DNA from: Helichrysum umbraculigerum
Taxonomy: Eukaryota > Streptophyta > Magnoliopsida > Asterales > Asteraceae
Reading direction: 5' to 3'
NCBI GenBank assembly: GCA_949592205.1
Contig: CATIUR010000001.1
Span: forward strand, 13,903,501 to 13,967,500
DNA: 64,000 nucleotides
Shown here: positions 23,327-34,666 of the stretch, one piece after another
How positions within the stretch are numbered: the first letter of the stretch is position 1
Layout of the letters: each line of letters opens with the position of its first letter
Notes under the pieces: model-generated
What the model saw: only the letters and a program-made list of their open reading frames with translations
Databases searched by the model: none
What the model was told of the DNA's origin: nothing
Position numbers and translations under genes: made by a program

Positions 23327-23344
23327 TCCCCGGCAGCGGTGCCA
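23327..23344 (-). other. Primer-binding site of the host Tat/Athila-like element
   Basis: Sense strand TGGCACCGCTGCCGGGGA. Tat and Athila elements commonly carry TGGCGCCGTTGCCGGGGA here, complementary to a tRNA-Asp end (known for the family). Six bases separate it from the LTR end. Confidence 0.8.
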
Positions 23345-25207
23345 AAAACTTGTCATGCTCCGAGCGGTCGGTCGGATTTTACTCCGGTCGTTGGTCCGGC
23401 CACCGAGATACACGACAGGGTAGTTTTAATATTTGTAATAGTCGGGGAGAGCCTAATCCTCCGTACTACCTACTGGAACTGGTATGAATACCTGATACGA
23501 GTAAGCGGTAAGGATGATCCAAGGTCGTTCCTCACGACGATAGAATTGAAACAGAGCTAGTTCTGATAAGTTGGTAATTAAGCTAGGTTTTTGATAACTT
23601 GGAAGTGTTTTGTTTTGGTTTTTTTTATATCTAATTAAACTAAACTACTGGAACTTAATAAAGCATAAAACTAAAGGGAGACTAGCATATATAACACTTA
23701 AGGATGACAAAGACGTGGTTCACCATGACTTAGAATAGTTGAGATGATGTTTTAGTTTGAAAACGTCTTTTAAAGATTTGTGTCTTGCTTTCACGTAGAT
23801 ATCTTGTAATGTAAACACTAGCAGCCTACTTATCAGGTGAACCGATCAGTATGTCACTGAGTACTAGGCTATCGAGAGTATGATCAGATCGGACTGCCTT
23901 GAAACCTTCCTCACCGTCTCTTATGACGAGACCAAGTGACCCCCAGATGGGGTGCAGGAATAAGGCGACAGTCCACAATTTATCCACTGACCTTTCTTTA
24001 ACACATACAGAGATATCTAAGCTGGGCAAGGCATTTAAGATTAAGACAATTGGTGACTGCTAACTTATACATTAATGGTTGTGATTGAGTTCAGAGTTAT
24101 TCGGCTGTGATACAGTCATCAACCTACAGACTTTTCCACGGTTACATTGTGTATTCACTCGTTTTACGGTCTTTCCTGGATCACAGACTACACCAGGATG
24201 TAATACAGTGTTCAGCCTACGGCCTTTCCACGGCTTACCGGATACTCGGACGTTTTAGGGCTTTATCCTGGATTACATACTTTACGGCTATCTGAACTCA
24301 ATATATCTAAGCTTGTATTACAGTAAAACCATCTATGATAGCTAAACAACCCGTTCACTTTATAAATCTCAGCCCAATAAATCCCTGATTAATTCACGGT
24401 GTACTATACGATAAGTTGGGCAGTATTTCCACAGTTTCAAAATCAGACAATGTTTATTTTGGAAAACATAGATAGGTAGTGACCGTTTGATCAATGGTTA
24501 GCTACTCCTTGTCATAAAGGTTCTAACCACGTTTATTGGAGGAAATGTGATAGTTTAGTTTGAAATCATAAATGTATAGTTAAACAGCACCACAAGTTTT
24601 CAATCGTAATATATAATAATCAGGAATATTATTCCACAACGGATTGTGCTCACGACTTTCATAGCTTCCACGTTCCGTACTCCACACATTCGTGATGTTT
24701 CCGGTGCAATACAAATGAAAGTCGTATAACGTTACCTCCGTTGTTTCATAATGATATTATCCCAATTAACATCATCACAACAAACTATTCACTAATCATG
24801 GCAAACATACAAGCAATTACTCGCAATACATAACAATAAACATTTCTAATATTAATAAATCACATACATCAAACAAGAACAATATGACAAATTAATTATA
24901 GAAAGGATAGAAAATACCGATAGGAATTGCGAGCAGAATAACACTTGTATTTCTTCATTAATATCCAAGCATTACATAAGCTAGCCTCTACTAATTAACT
25001 ACATAATTAATCTAAAAGAAAAGGAAAGGTTTCTCTCCCTAGTTCTCCTCTAACTCCTAAGAGTAGTGCTAGAGAGAGAAACTAGAGAGAAGAACTAACT
25101 ACAAGAACAATTCTCCTCTAACTCCTAAGAGTAGTGCTAGAAAGAGAATTCTAGAGAGAGAGATGAGAGAAATGGAATGAGAGGTGTGTTGAAATGAGAA
25201 ATGGAGG

Positions 25208-25220
25208 TGGGTATTTATAG
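25208..25220 (-). promoter_or_regulatory. TATA box of the host element LTR
   Basis: Sense strand CTATAAATACC. The solo LTR has CTATAAATAGTC at the equivalent place (about 61411-61422). Confidence 0.6.
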
Positions 25221-25324
25221 GAGAAGGGTGGAAGTCATGGTACAAGTCTTGAAGCATCAAATACAAGCAGCATACGGGGCAATCAGACCAAGGGGGGTCA
25301 AACGGCACCTTCCAAGAGCAAACC

Positions 25325-25385
25325 CCCCGTATACGGAACCCTAAGGGCCGTATACGGCACTTAAGGTACCGTATACGGTACCTAG
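25325..25385. repeat. CCGTATACGG palindromes in U3
   Basis: Three perfect or near-perfect palindromes of the form CCGTATACGG lie about 25 bp apart, upstream of the TATA box on the sense strand. The same block occurs in the solo LTR at 61226-61286. Confidence 0.85.
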
Positions 25386-25907
25386 TGCCAGGGGGGGTTG
25401 GTGCTCCGTTTGGCCTCCGTTGACTTCTCGGTTGCTTGGTTCGTCCGTATCTTCTTCGTTTGGAGTCCGTTTTGCTTGATTCTTGCGCCGTTGGTTTCGT
25501 TTTTCCGTTACGCTTCTAATGACACTATTTTTGCCAAATTTGGAAGTGTTTGACTTTTGCATGTTCCGGATGACGATCGGCGAGCTTCCGAACTGCACAT
25601 CTTCTTCGTTCTTCGTCCGTTTCTCTTGATTCTTTCACCTCCGGTCTTGGATTTTCCTATAGAATCATAAAATATGAATAAAGATCTAATTTCATAATAA
25701 AATCGAGAAGAAAATATTTAAGGTGATAGTTTTGCCTCGGTTTGCGTGTTATTTGGACGTTTTAACCGATTTTTGCAGCAACGTCTATATTTAGACTACA
25801 TTGGTGATTTTTAGTAAATAATGATGGTTTGGAAATGTTTTCACCAAATAATAGTCTAAAAAGTGCGGAAATATATACTTAAAAACATGACTTTTTAGGT
25901 CACATCA

Positions 25908-26612
25908 ACCTCTATATCACATGTCTATCTTCAAAGTTCCCATGGGAGTGATTAAGAACATGGAGTCGATTCGCATAAACGTTTTTAATGGGGATGGGAG
26001 TTCGAATAGGAAAATGGCGTGGGTTTGTTGGAATAAAGTTTTGGCTTCGAAGTAAAAGGGTGGTCTTGGAGTGTCTAGTTTCTTTGCATTAAACTGTGCT
26101 TTGTTGTTCAAATGGGTGTGACACTTTATTTCTCAAGGTTCTTCGTTATGGTCCAGATTCATTAAGGCTATTCATGGCGTTCGAGGTGCTCTTTATTGTT
26201 CCAATCTTTCATCCAGATCTTCTCCTTGGTTGGATATCATTCGAGAGTTAAACTCTCTTAAAAGTAAAGGAGTTGATCTTATGACTCTTGTTAGAAAAAA
26301 AGGTAGGAAACGGCGTGGATGCTCTCTTTTGGGATGAAGTATAGTTGGGAAATAACGCTCTGAAGTGCCAATTTCCGAGGTTATATGCTCTAGAAACTCA
26401 TAAAAATATATCTATTGCTAATAAAATGCATCATGATTCGATCATTTACTTTTTTCGTCGCTCTCCAAGGGGTGGGTAGGAAGAAGAGCAGCATAACGAC
26501 TTACTTTCTTGTCTTGCTGATTTAATCTTACCTCAATCGCATGATCGTTGGTTCTGGTCTTTGGAGTCTACTGGAGATTTCTTGGTGAAATCGGTTCGTA
26601 ACCTGCTTGATG
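25908..26612 (+). pseudogene. LINE (L1-type) ORF2 fragment, copy B
   Basis: About 95% or more identical to 29887-30590 of LINE copy A: the C-terminal part after the reverse-transcriptase core (SLWSRFIKAIHGVRGAL, SSPWLDIIRELNSLKSKG). It starts exactly at the host LTR border and stops at 26612. It shares with copy A a premature TAA after LASK, and it has further breaks of its own. The rest of this copy may lie left of the window, beyond the other end of the Tat/Athila-like element (inference). Confidence 0.85.
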
Positions 26613-28739
26613 TTGAACTTGTAATTCGTAATTCACCCTACTCAACTTGTAACATTATATTTTTATACGATCTAATTGACTCTAACTTAATAGGGTCTCA
26701 AACTCCAAAAACATAGTTTTGAAGATTACTATAAAAGGTTTTTTAGTTTGAAAAACATTTCTTATTAAGGAATAATAGTGAATTAATTTTTTTCAACAAC
26801 GCAAGTTGGTTGTTGTATATTCAAGATGGTGCCTTCACTCCTACATATCATTATAATATAATATAATACTTTTAATAGTATCAGTCTCTTTTTTCAGCTT
26901 TAATTTGTACATTTTCAATAATGGCTTATATGCTCGGTAATATATATAGTCTATTTAGTTTTAAGAGTTAATGATGTTTTTTAACCATAATATTTAATAT
27001 AAATCACTGAATGTATTTATTATTTTATAAATAATATAATTGATTGATGGTAGTAGCTATAGGAAATAATGTACGTGTCCGAATAAAAGTTCATTATAGT
27101 AACGAGTTATAATACGACACAATATAAACCGTATGATAAAAAAGCAATTACAAGGCATTGCCACAATAAATTAAACAAAAGAATAAGAACGAGTAGGATG
27201 CAGAAAGGATATTCATCAAAAAAATGATGAGCCGAGGCCCGTGCTTAACACGGTTCCCTTAAAACAGATGCACGGTCTACACATCGTCTGTTTTCAGGGT
27301 ACAACGGCCGAAGCAGTAGTACTGCTAGACTTGAATCTCATACCTAAAAAAGTTGTAAACCATTATACCATTAGGCTTTTTACTCCATGTGTTCTCTAAG
27401 GATTTCTTTCCTACGATATATTTTCTTAGATAATGCTCAGCAGTGAACCTTTAAAGAAGAAGCATAAACTGGAAACCGATGTAAACCATTATACCATTAA
27501 ACATGCTATATCGATCTATTGTATGTACATGATCAACCATTTTTGCCATTCCAGCTAAAGATTTATACGTGGGTGTTATATTATTCAACTTTGGACTTGC
27601 TAGTCAAGTTGGAACTTCCTGACTTTGACTTCAAATATGAAAACAGGATTAGCTTAAAACATGTGTCGAGATTCTAGTTGAATTCAAGGTTTAACATCTC
27701 GTATCAAGTATCAAACTCGATTTAATATCCTTATAGTTAATCAAGCCAATCAAGGTCTGTTTATCATTTATTTTAAAAATCAAACACTCAAAAATAAGCT
27801 CCATCTTTAGTCTTTCATGTTTCATCTTTGACTGTTACTTTTTTTGTAGTGATAAAATATGCAAAATGGGTAGCTGAAGCAAAGTTTCAGGACCTGAAAA
27901 CTTCCCCTCCTTGTGTATACTTGCTAATAACTTTCTGGAAGTACATTTTTTTGTTTTTTGTGCATGAGATTCGATACCTGTATGTGTACATCTCATTTAA
28001 TTTATGTATGAAAGAGCAGTATGTGCAGTCAATCCTTTTTCTGTTTATTAATAGAACAGGGTAACAGTTAAACAGGTAGTACCATGGGATATAACATGGT
28101 GAATAAAATTTATATTTGTTATTAATTTAGACTATTATCAAGTTGAAGGAACTCATTATAGTCTGAATGTGTCTGTTAAATAACATAGCTCTATTTTTCT
28201 TATTAAAATCTAGTCAGAATTGTTGGAAAATTTGGTGTAATAATGGGTTTCTCAGCAAATTTGGACACAATTAAATGTGGGCTCGAGTTAACTGAATGAA
28301 CTATCTGTTGCTGGTGCACTCTCCTTGGGGAGATCTTGGCAACGAGCTAGTATATGTCCAAAATGAATCTAATGTGAATGAGGAATCGATTCCCAAGTTG
28401 AGGTGTTTGTGATGCAAAAAGTGATAAACGGAGATTTTCACTAACTTTGGATCTGCACAACTATAAGGAATAGTCCTTGGCAATTTTTTCATCACGGTAT
28501 ATTATATTTCCAAATTAATATTGTGGTGAATTATATAAGGATGCTCAAAAATAGGTCCATGAAAACTAACTGACCCAGATAGTCTGACCCAACAATTTCT
28601 GGCCCATTTCGTGCTTCGGGTTAGAAACTGACTTGCTTCTAATATGATGGTATATTATTAGTATTATTGTTATTGTTATTGTTATTGTTATTATTATTTA
28701 TTATTTATAATTATATTATATATGACTATATATATACAC
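26613..28739. other. No gene recognised; AT-rich spacer with one strong hairpin
   Basis: About 2.1 kb without a convincing ORF, LTR end or terminal repeat. Short frames at 27828-28064 and 28301-28495 have no family features. A (TTATTG)n run lies at about 28655-28700. The strongest structure is the hairpin at 27256-27300. Confidence 0.5.
27256..27300. repeat. Hairpin of unknown origin
   Basis: CCCTTAAAACAGATG pairs with CGTCTGTTTTCAGGG (13 of 15 positions plus one G-T) around a loop of about 14 bases. GC content is higher than in the surroundings. A fragment of a structured transcript is possible; I do not recognise it. Confidence 0.5.
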
Positions 28740-30816
28740 AGTCCTACACTAATATGGATCGATTGTTTCTGACTTGGAACGAAATATATCCTATGATGAG
28801 ATTAAAAGTGCGGTGTGGGATTGTGGCACAAATAAATCGTCGGGTCCTGATGGTTCTACGTTTGAATTCTTTCGTTGATATTGGAAGATTATTGACCAAG
28901 ATGTGGTGGTTGCCGTTACATGCTTCTTTCATTCTCCTACTTGTCCAATAGGCTGTAATTCTTCTTTTATAGCTTTGATTCCAAAGATTCAGGATGCAAA
29001 ACTTGTTAAAGATTTTCGTCCGATAAGTTTAATTGGAAGTGCGTATAAAATCATTGCCAAGATCTTGGCAAATAGATTGAGCTATGTTATTTCGGATCTC
29101 ATTAGTGAAGTTCAATCGGCATTTGTTGCTAATCGGCAAATCCTTGATGGTCCTTTCATTTTAAATGAACTTCTTTCCTGGTGTAAAAATAAGAAGTTAA
29201 AAGCCATGATTTTTAAGGTTGATTTCGAGAAGGCCTTCGACTCGGTGCGATGGGATTACTTGGATGATGTTTTGAAATCGTTTGGCTTCGGTAACAAATG
29301 GCGTGGGTGGATCAATGGATGCCTTAAATCTGCGATGGGATCGGTTCTTGTTAATGGCAGCCCGACCTCGGAATTTCAATTTCATAAAGGTCTAAAACAG
29401 GGTGATCCTCTATCTCCTCTTTTATTTATTCTGGTTATGGAAAGCTTGCATATTTCATAAGGTAGAGTTTTGAATGCGGCCTTATACAAGGGAGTTACCA
29501 TTGACAACTCTTTCACGATCTCACATTTGTTCTATGTTGATGATGTCGTGTTTGTAGGCAAATGGGATGCCTCAAATCTTAGTACAATTGTTAAGGTTTT
29601 GAAATGTTTTTTCTTGGCTATGGGTCTTAAAATAAATATGCAGAAAAGCAAGCTAATGGGGATTGGTGTTTCTTTTGATGAGGTAGAATCCGCTGCTCGT
29701 ATTTTGGGATGTTTGACTTTCACTTCTCCTTTTAATTACCTCGGTGTTAAAGTGGGCGTTTTATGTCTCGAATTAAATCATGGGATGAGGTTACTTGCAA
29801 ATTTTCTTCTCGTTTATCAAAATGGAATATTAAAACTCTTTCGATTGGTGGGAGGTAGACATTGCTTAAATCTTTCCTTAGCTCTATACCTCTATATCAC
29901 ATGTCTATCTTCAAAGTTCCCATGGGAGTGATTAAGAATATGGAGTCGATTCGCATAAACGTTTTTAATGGGGATGGGAGTTCGAATAGGAAAATGGTGT
30001 AGGTTTGTTGGAATAAAGTTTTGGCTTCGAAGTAAAAGGGTGGTCTTGGAGTGTCTAGTTTCTTTGCATTAAACTGTGCTTTGTTGTTCAAATGGGTGTG
30101 GCACTTTATTTCTCAAGGTTCTTCGTTATGGTCCAGATTCATTAAGGCTATTCATGGCGTTCGAGGTGCTCTTGATTGTTCCAATCTTTCATCCAGATCT
30201 TCTCCTTGGTTGGATATCATTCAAGAGTTAAACTCTCTTAAAAGTAAAGGAGTTGATCGTATGACTCTTGTTAGAAAAAAAAGGTAGGAAACGGGGTGGA
30301 TGCTCTCTTTTGGGACGAAGTATAATTGGGAAATAACGCTCTGAAGTGCCAATTTCCGAGGTTATATGCTCTAGAAACTCATAAAAATATATCTATTGCT
30401 GATAAAATGCATCATGATTCGGTCATTTACTATTTTCGTCGCTCTCCAAGGGGTGAGGTAGAAGAAGAGCAGCATAACGAGTTACTTTCTTGTCTTGCCG
30501 ATTTAATCTTACCTCAATCGCATGATCGTTGGTTCTGGTCTTTGGAGTCTACGGGAGATTTCTCGGTGAAAATGGTTCGTAACCTGCTTGATGATTCTTT
30601 TTTATCTGTGGACGACATGCCTACTAGATGATTGAAAGTTATTCCCATTAAGGTGAATGTGTTCGCTTGGAGAGTTCGTTTAGATAGTCTTCCAACTCAG
30701 CTTAATCTTTCTCTTAGGGGCTTGGAAATTCCCTCTATTGTTTGTCCTTTATGTAACACTGTAGTAGAGTCTACTTCTCATCTTTTGTTCTCGTGCTCTT
30801 TGGCTTGTCAAGTGAG
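28740..30816 (+). pseudogene. LINE (L1-type) ORF2, copy A, 5' part
   Basis: 5'-truncated non-LTR retrotransposon. Reverse-transcriptase blocks appear in order: SSGPDGS, SFIALIPK, DFRPISLIGS, FKVDFEKAFDSVRWDYL, KGLKQGDPLSP, then FYVDD (about 29530) with the catalytic Asp pair. These are followed by the thumb region and a reverse-transcriptase zinc-binding domain (WFWSLESTGDFSVK; CPLCNTVVESTSHLLF). Frame breaks and stops occur near 28877, 29458, 30033, 30285 and 30629, so it is dead. It is interrupted at 30816 by the copia element and resumes at 57494, where its poly(A) end is found. No target duplication identified. Confidence 0.9.
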
Positions 30817-30821
30817 GAGTA
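30817..30821. repeat. Target-site duplication GAGTA, left copy
   Basis: GAGTA precedes the 5' LTR and recurs at 57494-57498 after the 3' LTR. Removing the element restores the LINE frame across the junction. Confidence 0.95.
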
Positions 30822-31400
30822 TGTTGAGACATAGATTGTGACAACAGATCTAGCTTGAAATAGGACTGGTGTAATTATTATTACGTTTGTATATTGGTTT
30901 AGATTTGTAAATAAATATTTGTTTTGTTAGTAATATTCGTTAAACATATTATTGTGTTAAGTTAGACGAATAATTAAATACGAAATAAATACGTTTGCTG
31001 CGAGTTGAGTTCTCAGGTCGCGAGCCTAACGAGTCGAGATGAGAACTGGATCCGCAGGAAGTGTCTGACGAGCCGAGTTAATGGACTTGGGCTGCGAGTT
31101 GGGCTGGACTCGTCGGCCCATGCGAGCCGAGCCAAGACAGACTATTTAAACGATTTTCTCTTTGGAAATCGTTAACACTTTGAACAACTTTTGCATTCTT
31201 ATTCATCATCTGCGAATTCAGCAAACCCAGAGAAAACAAACCTAACGGCTAGACTTTGACGTTTTATCGTTTAAAGTTAAGCTTTAATATACGCAATTAC
31301 GAACTTACTCGTTATTAGTAAGATAACACCGTATTAAGGGATTCCGCACCTTAATACTACAGATAACAAAGTTATCGATCCTAAGAACTAGGGACTTACA
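30822..31400 (+). repeat. 5' LTR of the copia element
   Basis: 579 bp, TGTTGAGACA to GGGACTTACA. Candidate TATA word CTATTTAAAC near 31142. Followed two bases later by the primer-binding site. Confidence 0.95.
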
Positions 31401-31402
31401 TC

Positions 31403-31414
31403 TGGTATCAGAGC
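31403..31414 (+). other. Primer-binding site (initiator Met tRNA)
   Basis: TGGTATCAGAGC, two bases after the LTR. Confidence 0.92.
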
Positions 31415-31843
31415 TTTCGGGCTAAATACGAGATTGTTCGAGAGTTTTAGTGATAATTGCGTTGTGATTCGGACCGTTTATACGTGCATTAGTACATATT
31501 AACGATCAAAATCATTCTCTGGACATTTAAGGATTAGTTTACGATCGAAATCTCCTGTTTAAATCGTAAAAAATACCTTGAATTTTCGTTTTTTCGGGTT
31601 TCCAGCCGTTTCGCGAGTCGAGATTAGGGTTTCAGCGTAGCTTGCGAACCGAGTTGAACTAGCGAGTCGAACTGAGACTTGCGAGTCGAACCGAGATCTC
31701 TCGCGAATCGAAATCGCTTGCGAATCGACATCACAACAATCCGAACTGAGACTTGCGAGTCGAGCTGAGATTGCGAGTTGAACTGAGTCTTGCGAATTGA
31801 GTTTTTCTGAATTCGCGAAACAGTTTTACTTTACGTTTTTAAG
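31415..31843 (+). repeat. Copia leader with repeated GCGAGTCGA words
   Basis: Untranslated. From about 31610 it repeats GCGAGTCGAACTGAGA-like words 7-8 times. Similar words recur in the LTR and at 46940-47590. Confidence 0.75.
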
Positions 31844-34666
31844 ATGTCTGATCTTAGTAGAGTGATCGAGATGGAACATGAGGTGGGAAAATCAAACGTT
31901 CCACCTAAGTTGTTGAAAATCGAAAATTACTATAACTGGAAGGACAGATTTGAATCTTACTGTAGATTCCATGATTTGTCGATCTGGATGTGTATCAAAA
32001 ATGGATACACTGCACCTACTCAAACGGTTAATAATGCAACTGTTACTCTTGCTTATAACCGAATGAGCGATCAACAAAAGAAGGACTATGAATTGGAGAA
32101 TAAATCCCATTCTGCAATTAAGATGAGTTTACCAAAGGAGATAAACCATCAACTCAAGTCTTTTCAAACTGCTAGAACGCTCTGGGAAGCGTTAGAGAAA
32201 AGATGTGAGGGAAGTCCTCAAGTGAAGGCAGGCAGGAAGAATCTTCTTAAGAAACAGTTTACTGTTATAAAAGCTTTAAAAGGAGAAGATCTTGATGCTT
32301 ACATCACCAGATTCTACCACTTGTTAAGTGAGCTTGACAACCATGAGATCGTTACTACTGAGACTGAAAGAACCGACAAATTTATTGAGGGTTTGCCGTC
32401 TAAGTGGGAAATGTATGGTGTAATGCTCAAAGACAACGATGAAAGGTATGCAACCATGACCTTAGAGCAGGTCATTGACAAGCTAAAAGGTTATGATTTC
32501 ACTAAGAAATCGAGAGAAACTGATTCTGATCAGGTTCAGAATCCTGGGCTATATCATGGGAAAACTAATCTCTCAACTTCTTCATCTAGTTCTACCACTG
32601 CACTTTTAGTGGGTAATACTGATGAAAATGGTGAAATGATAACGGATGATGTGTGCCTTCTTACCTCATCAGGTAATGAATCTAAAGGTACACCTGCTGA
32701 GAAGTCAACTCAAGGACATCAAAAGATGCCAATGAGTGTGAAATCTGCTGAGCAACAGTTATCTGTCCTTGCATCCTTTGTTGCGTCTTATGAAAACTAC
32801 ATTCAGGGTAAAATCAATGATCCGATTATGTTTGATGAAGATTATGATCAGATAGACCCTGATTATCTTGAGGAAATAGATCTCCAGGATCAACTTGCAA
32901 TGTTATCAAGGAGAGTCAAAAATTTCTTGAAGAAAACTGGTAGAAAAGTGGTAGGAAATCGATTAGGGTTTGATAAAACCAAGATCAAGTGTTTCAACTG
33001 TCAAGGTTATGGACACTTTGCTCGTGAGTGTCAAAGACCTAAGGTTGAAACTGGCAATAGCGAACAAGGTTCGGGAAGTACCTTAGCTTCCAAAGCCTTA
33101 GTTGTGAAACAGTTGGATGGATCTTATGATTGGCAAGCTCAGTCTGAGGAAGCTCTCATGGCTGAGATTGAAGATCAAGAGATAGCTGCTGAGTCCAATA
33201 GCTATATGCCCAGTGATGTTGAAATAAAGGTGCCGGAGATTCATGAGAAAGCAAGTGATGATGACGTGCTGTATATGGATTCAACTGCTAATATGAGTCC
33301 AGATGACTTTGTAGCACGCATGGCTGAAGTACAAACTGACAAGAAAAGGGTATGTTTGGATATTCTTACTCTTGCTGATGTTTGTTATCTAGTTACTGAT
33401 CTACAATCACAATTAAGTGTCTTAAGCATGTCTAATCAGAATTTGTCATCCCAAGTTAGCATTTTTAATGATTCTAATAAGACTATAATATCTTAACCTG
33501 AACAAGCTAAAAGTGATGTCCTTAGGTTAAGTACAGATAAGGTAGATCTTAAGAATAAAATTAAGTCTGATAGTTCTGATAAGATTGCACTTAGAGATAC
33601 CATAAATGAAAAAGCAATAATCATAGATGGTCTCTATATGAACATTGATGACTTAAATCGAACAATAGCTTATAGGGATAGAGAGTTAGCTGAGCTGAAG
33701 CATAAGTTAGTAGAACAAAATCGTAAGATTGAGTCCTACAGAACTTTAGAAATGGATAAAATGCTAGATGCTCAACGAAGTGTAAAGGATAAGACTGGGA
33801 TAGGTTACAATGATGTACCTCATCCTTTTAATGCCAATTACACTAGTAACTCGATAGATTCTGAAATGACAGATGCTAATCCTGAGATTTTAGTAACTAA
33901 TGACCAGGAAAAGTTAGAGGCACAGAAGGATGTTATTAAGAACCAATTATCAGAAAATAGTAAGGTGTCTCATTTCACCAAAATACAGTTTGTATCAGGT
34001 GGAGTGATTAACGATGCTAAGACTGATGATAAGGTTAATAAGGAACAAATACCTGAACCTTTAGTGCCTAAAACTCCGAGTAGTAATGTAAAAGTTCCTA
34101 AATCACGCAAGCAGATGTCATGCTTCAAGTGTCGCCAAAAGGGACACGTGGCTTCGTGTTGTCCTAACAAAAAGCCTGAAACACCACATAAGCTTGTGAT
34201 TAATGAAAAGGCACAGACCGACTCTAGTATGACTGTAGATAGGTTAGATACCAAACCTAAGTTAGGTAATAAACCTGTTAACATTCTTAAAAGAGACGGT
34301 AAACATAGTGTCTCCCCACCTAAACCTAAACGGCCATATACTCAAAGTGATAATTCTATCCATAAGTCTAGGGATGTGACACCGTCGAGGTTTAGAACTC
34401 CAAGTAGAGGCCATAGTCATTATGAGAGTGGTACTACTTCGCGATCACATGAGTTTAATTATAATTATCATAATAGAGCTCATAATTATGTGCCTAGGAG
34501 GTTATCCTCAAATTCACCTCTTAAGGCTGATCGTCCACAAACTCAAGCTACTTCGAAAGTAACCAAAGCTCCTGATGGGAAGGATGGTTATTTTAAAGAG
34601 CTTAAGTTTGTTGATGATAAGGGACAAACCAAGACCGTAATGGCTTGGGTCCCTCTTGATAGCTGA
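31844..34666 (+). pseudogene. gag: gag of the copia element (one premature stop)
   Basis: One frame of 941 codons broken only by TAA at 33494-33496; the frame resumes at once and stays open to TGA at 34664. The N-terminus has the copia gag pattern (LLKIENYYNWKDRFESYC; LWEALEKRCEGS; LKKQFTVIKALKGEDLDAYI). Zinc knuckles are CFNCQGYGHFAREC at about residue 382 and CFKCRQKGHVASCC at about residue 760, separated by a long polar, coiled-coil-prone stretch. The large size fits SIRE-type gag. The end (MAWVPLDS) overlaps the start of the pol frame, which is +1 relative to gag. The product packages element RNA in intact relatives. Confidence 0.88.

Larger units (their letters stand above)
23351..25907 (-). 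repeat. 5' LTR of the host Tat/Athila-like element (2557 bp)
   Basis: Sense strand starts TGATGTGACC (at 25907) and ends GGAGCATGACA (at 23351), then the PBS. It is homologous over much of its length to the solo LTR at 60702-61970, which fixes both ends. The U3 part has CCGTATACGG palindromes (25325-25385) about 110 bp before a TATA box. A 31 bp direct repeat in the leader occurs at about 25040 and 25110. A degenerate two-copy repeat of about 115 bp lies at 24110-24290. No coding capacity. Confidence 0.85.

Noticed and set aside
27828..28064. Frame in the gene-free stretch as a small membrane protein
   Set aside because: Short, AT-rich, hydrophobic by composition; no homology cue or promoter.
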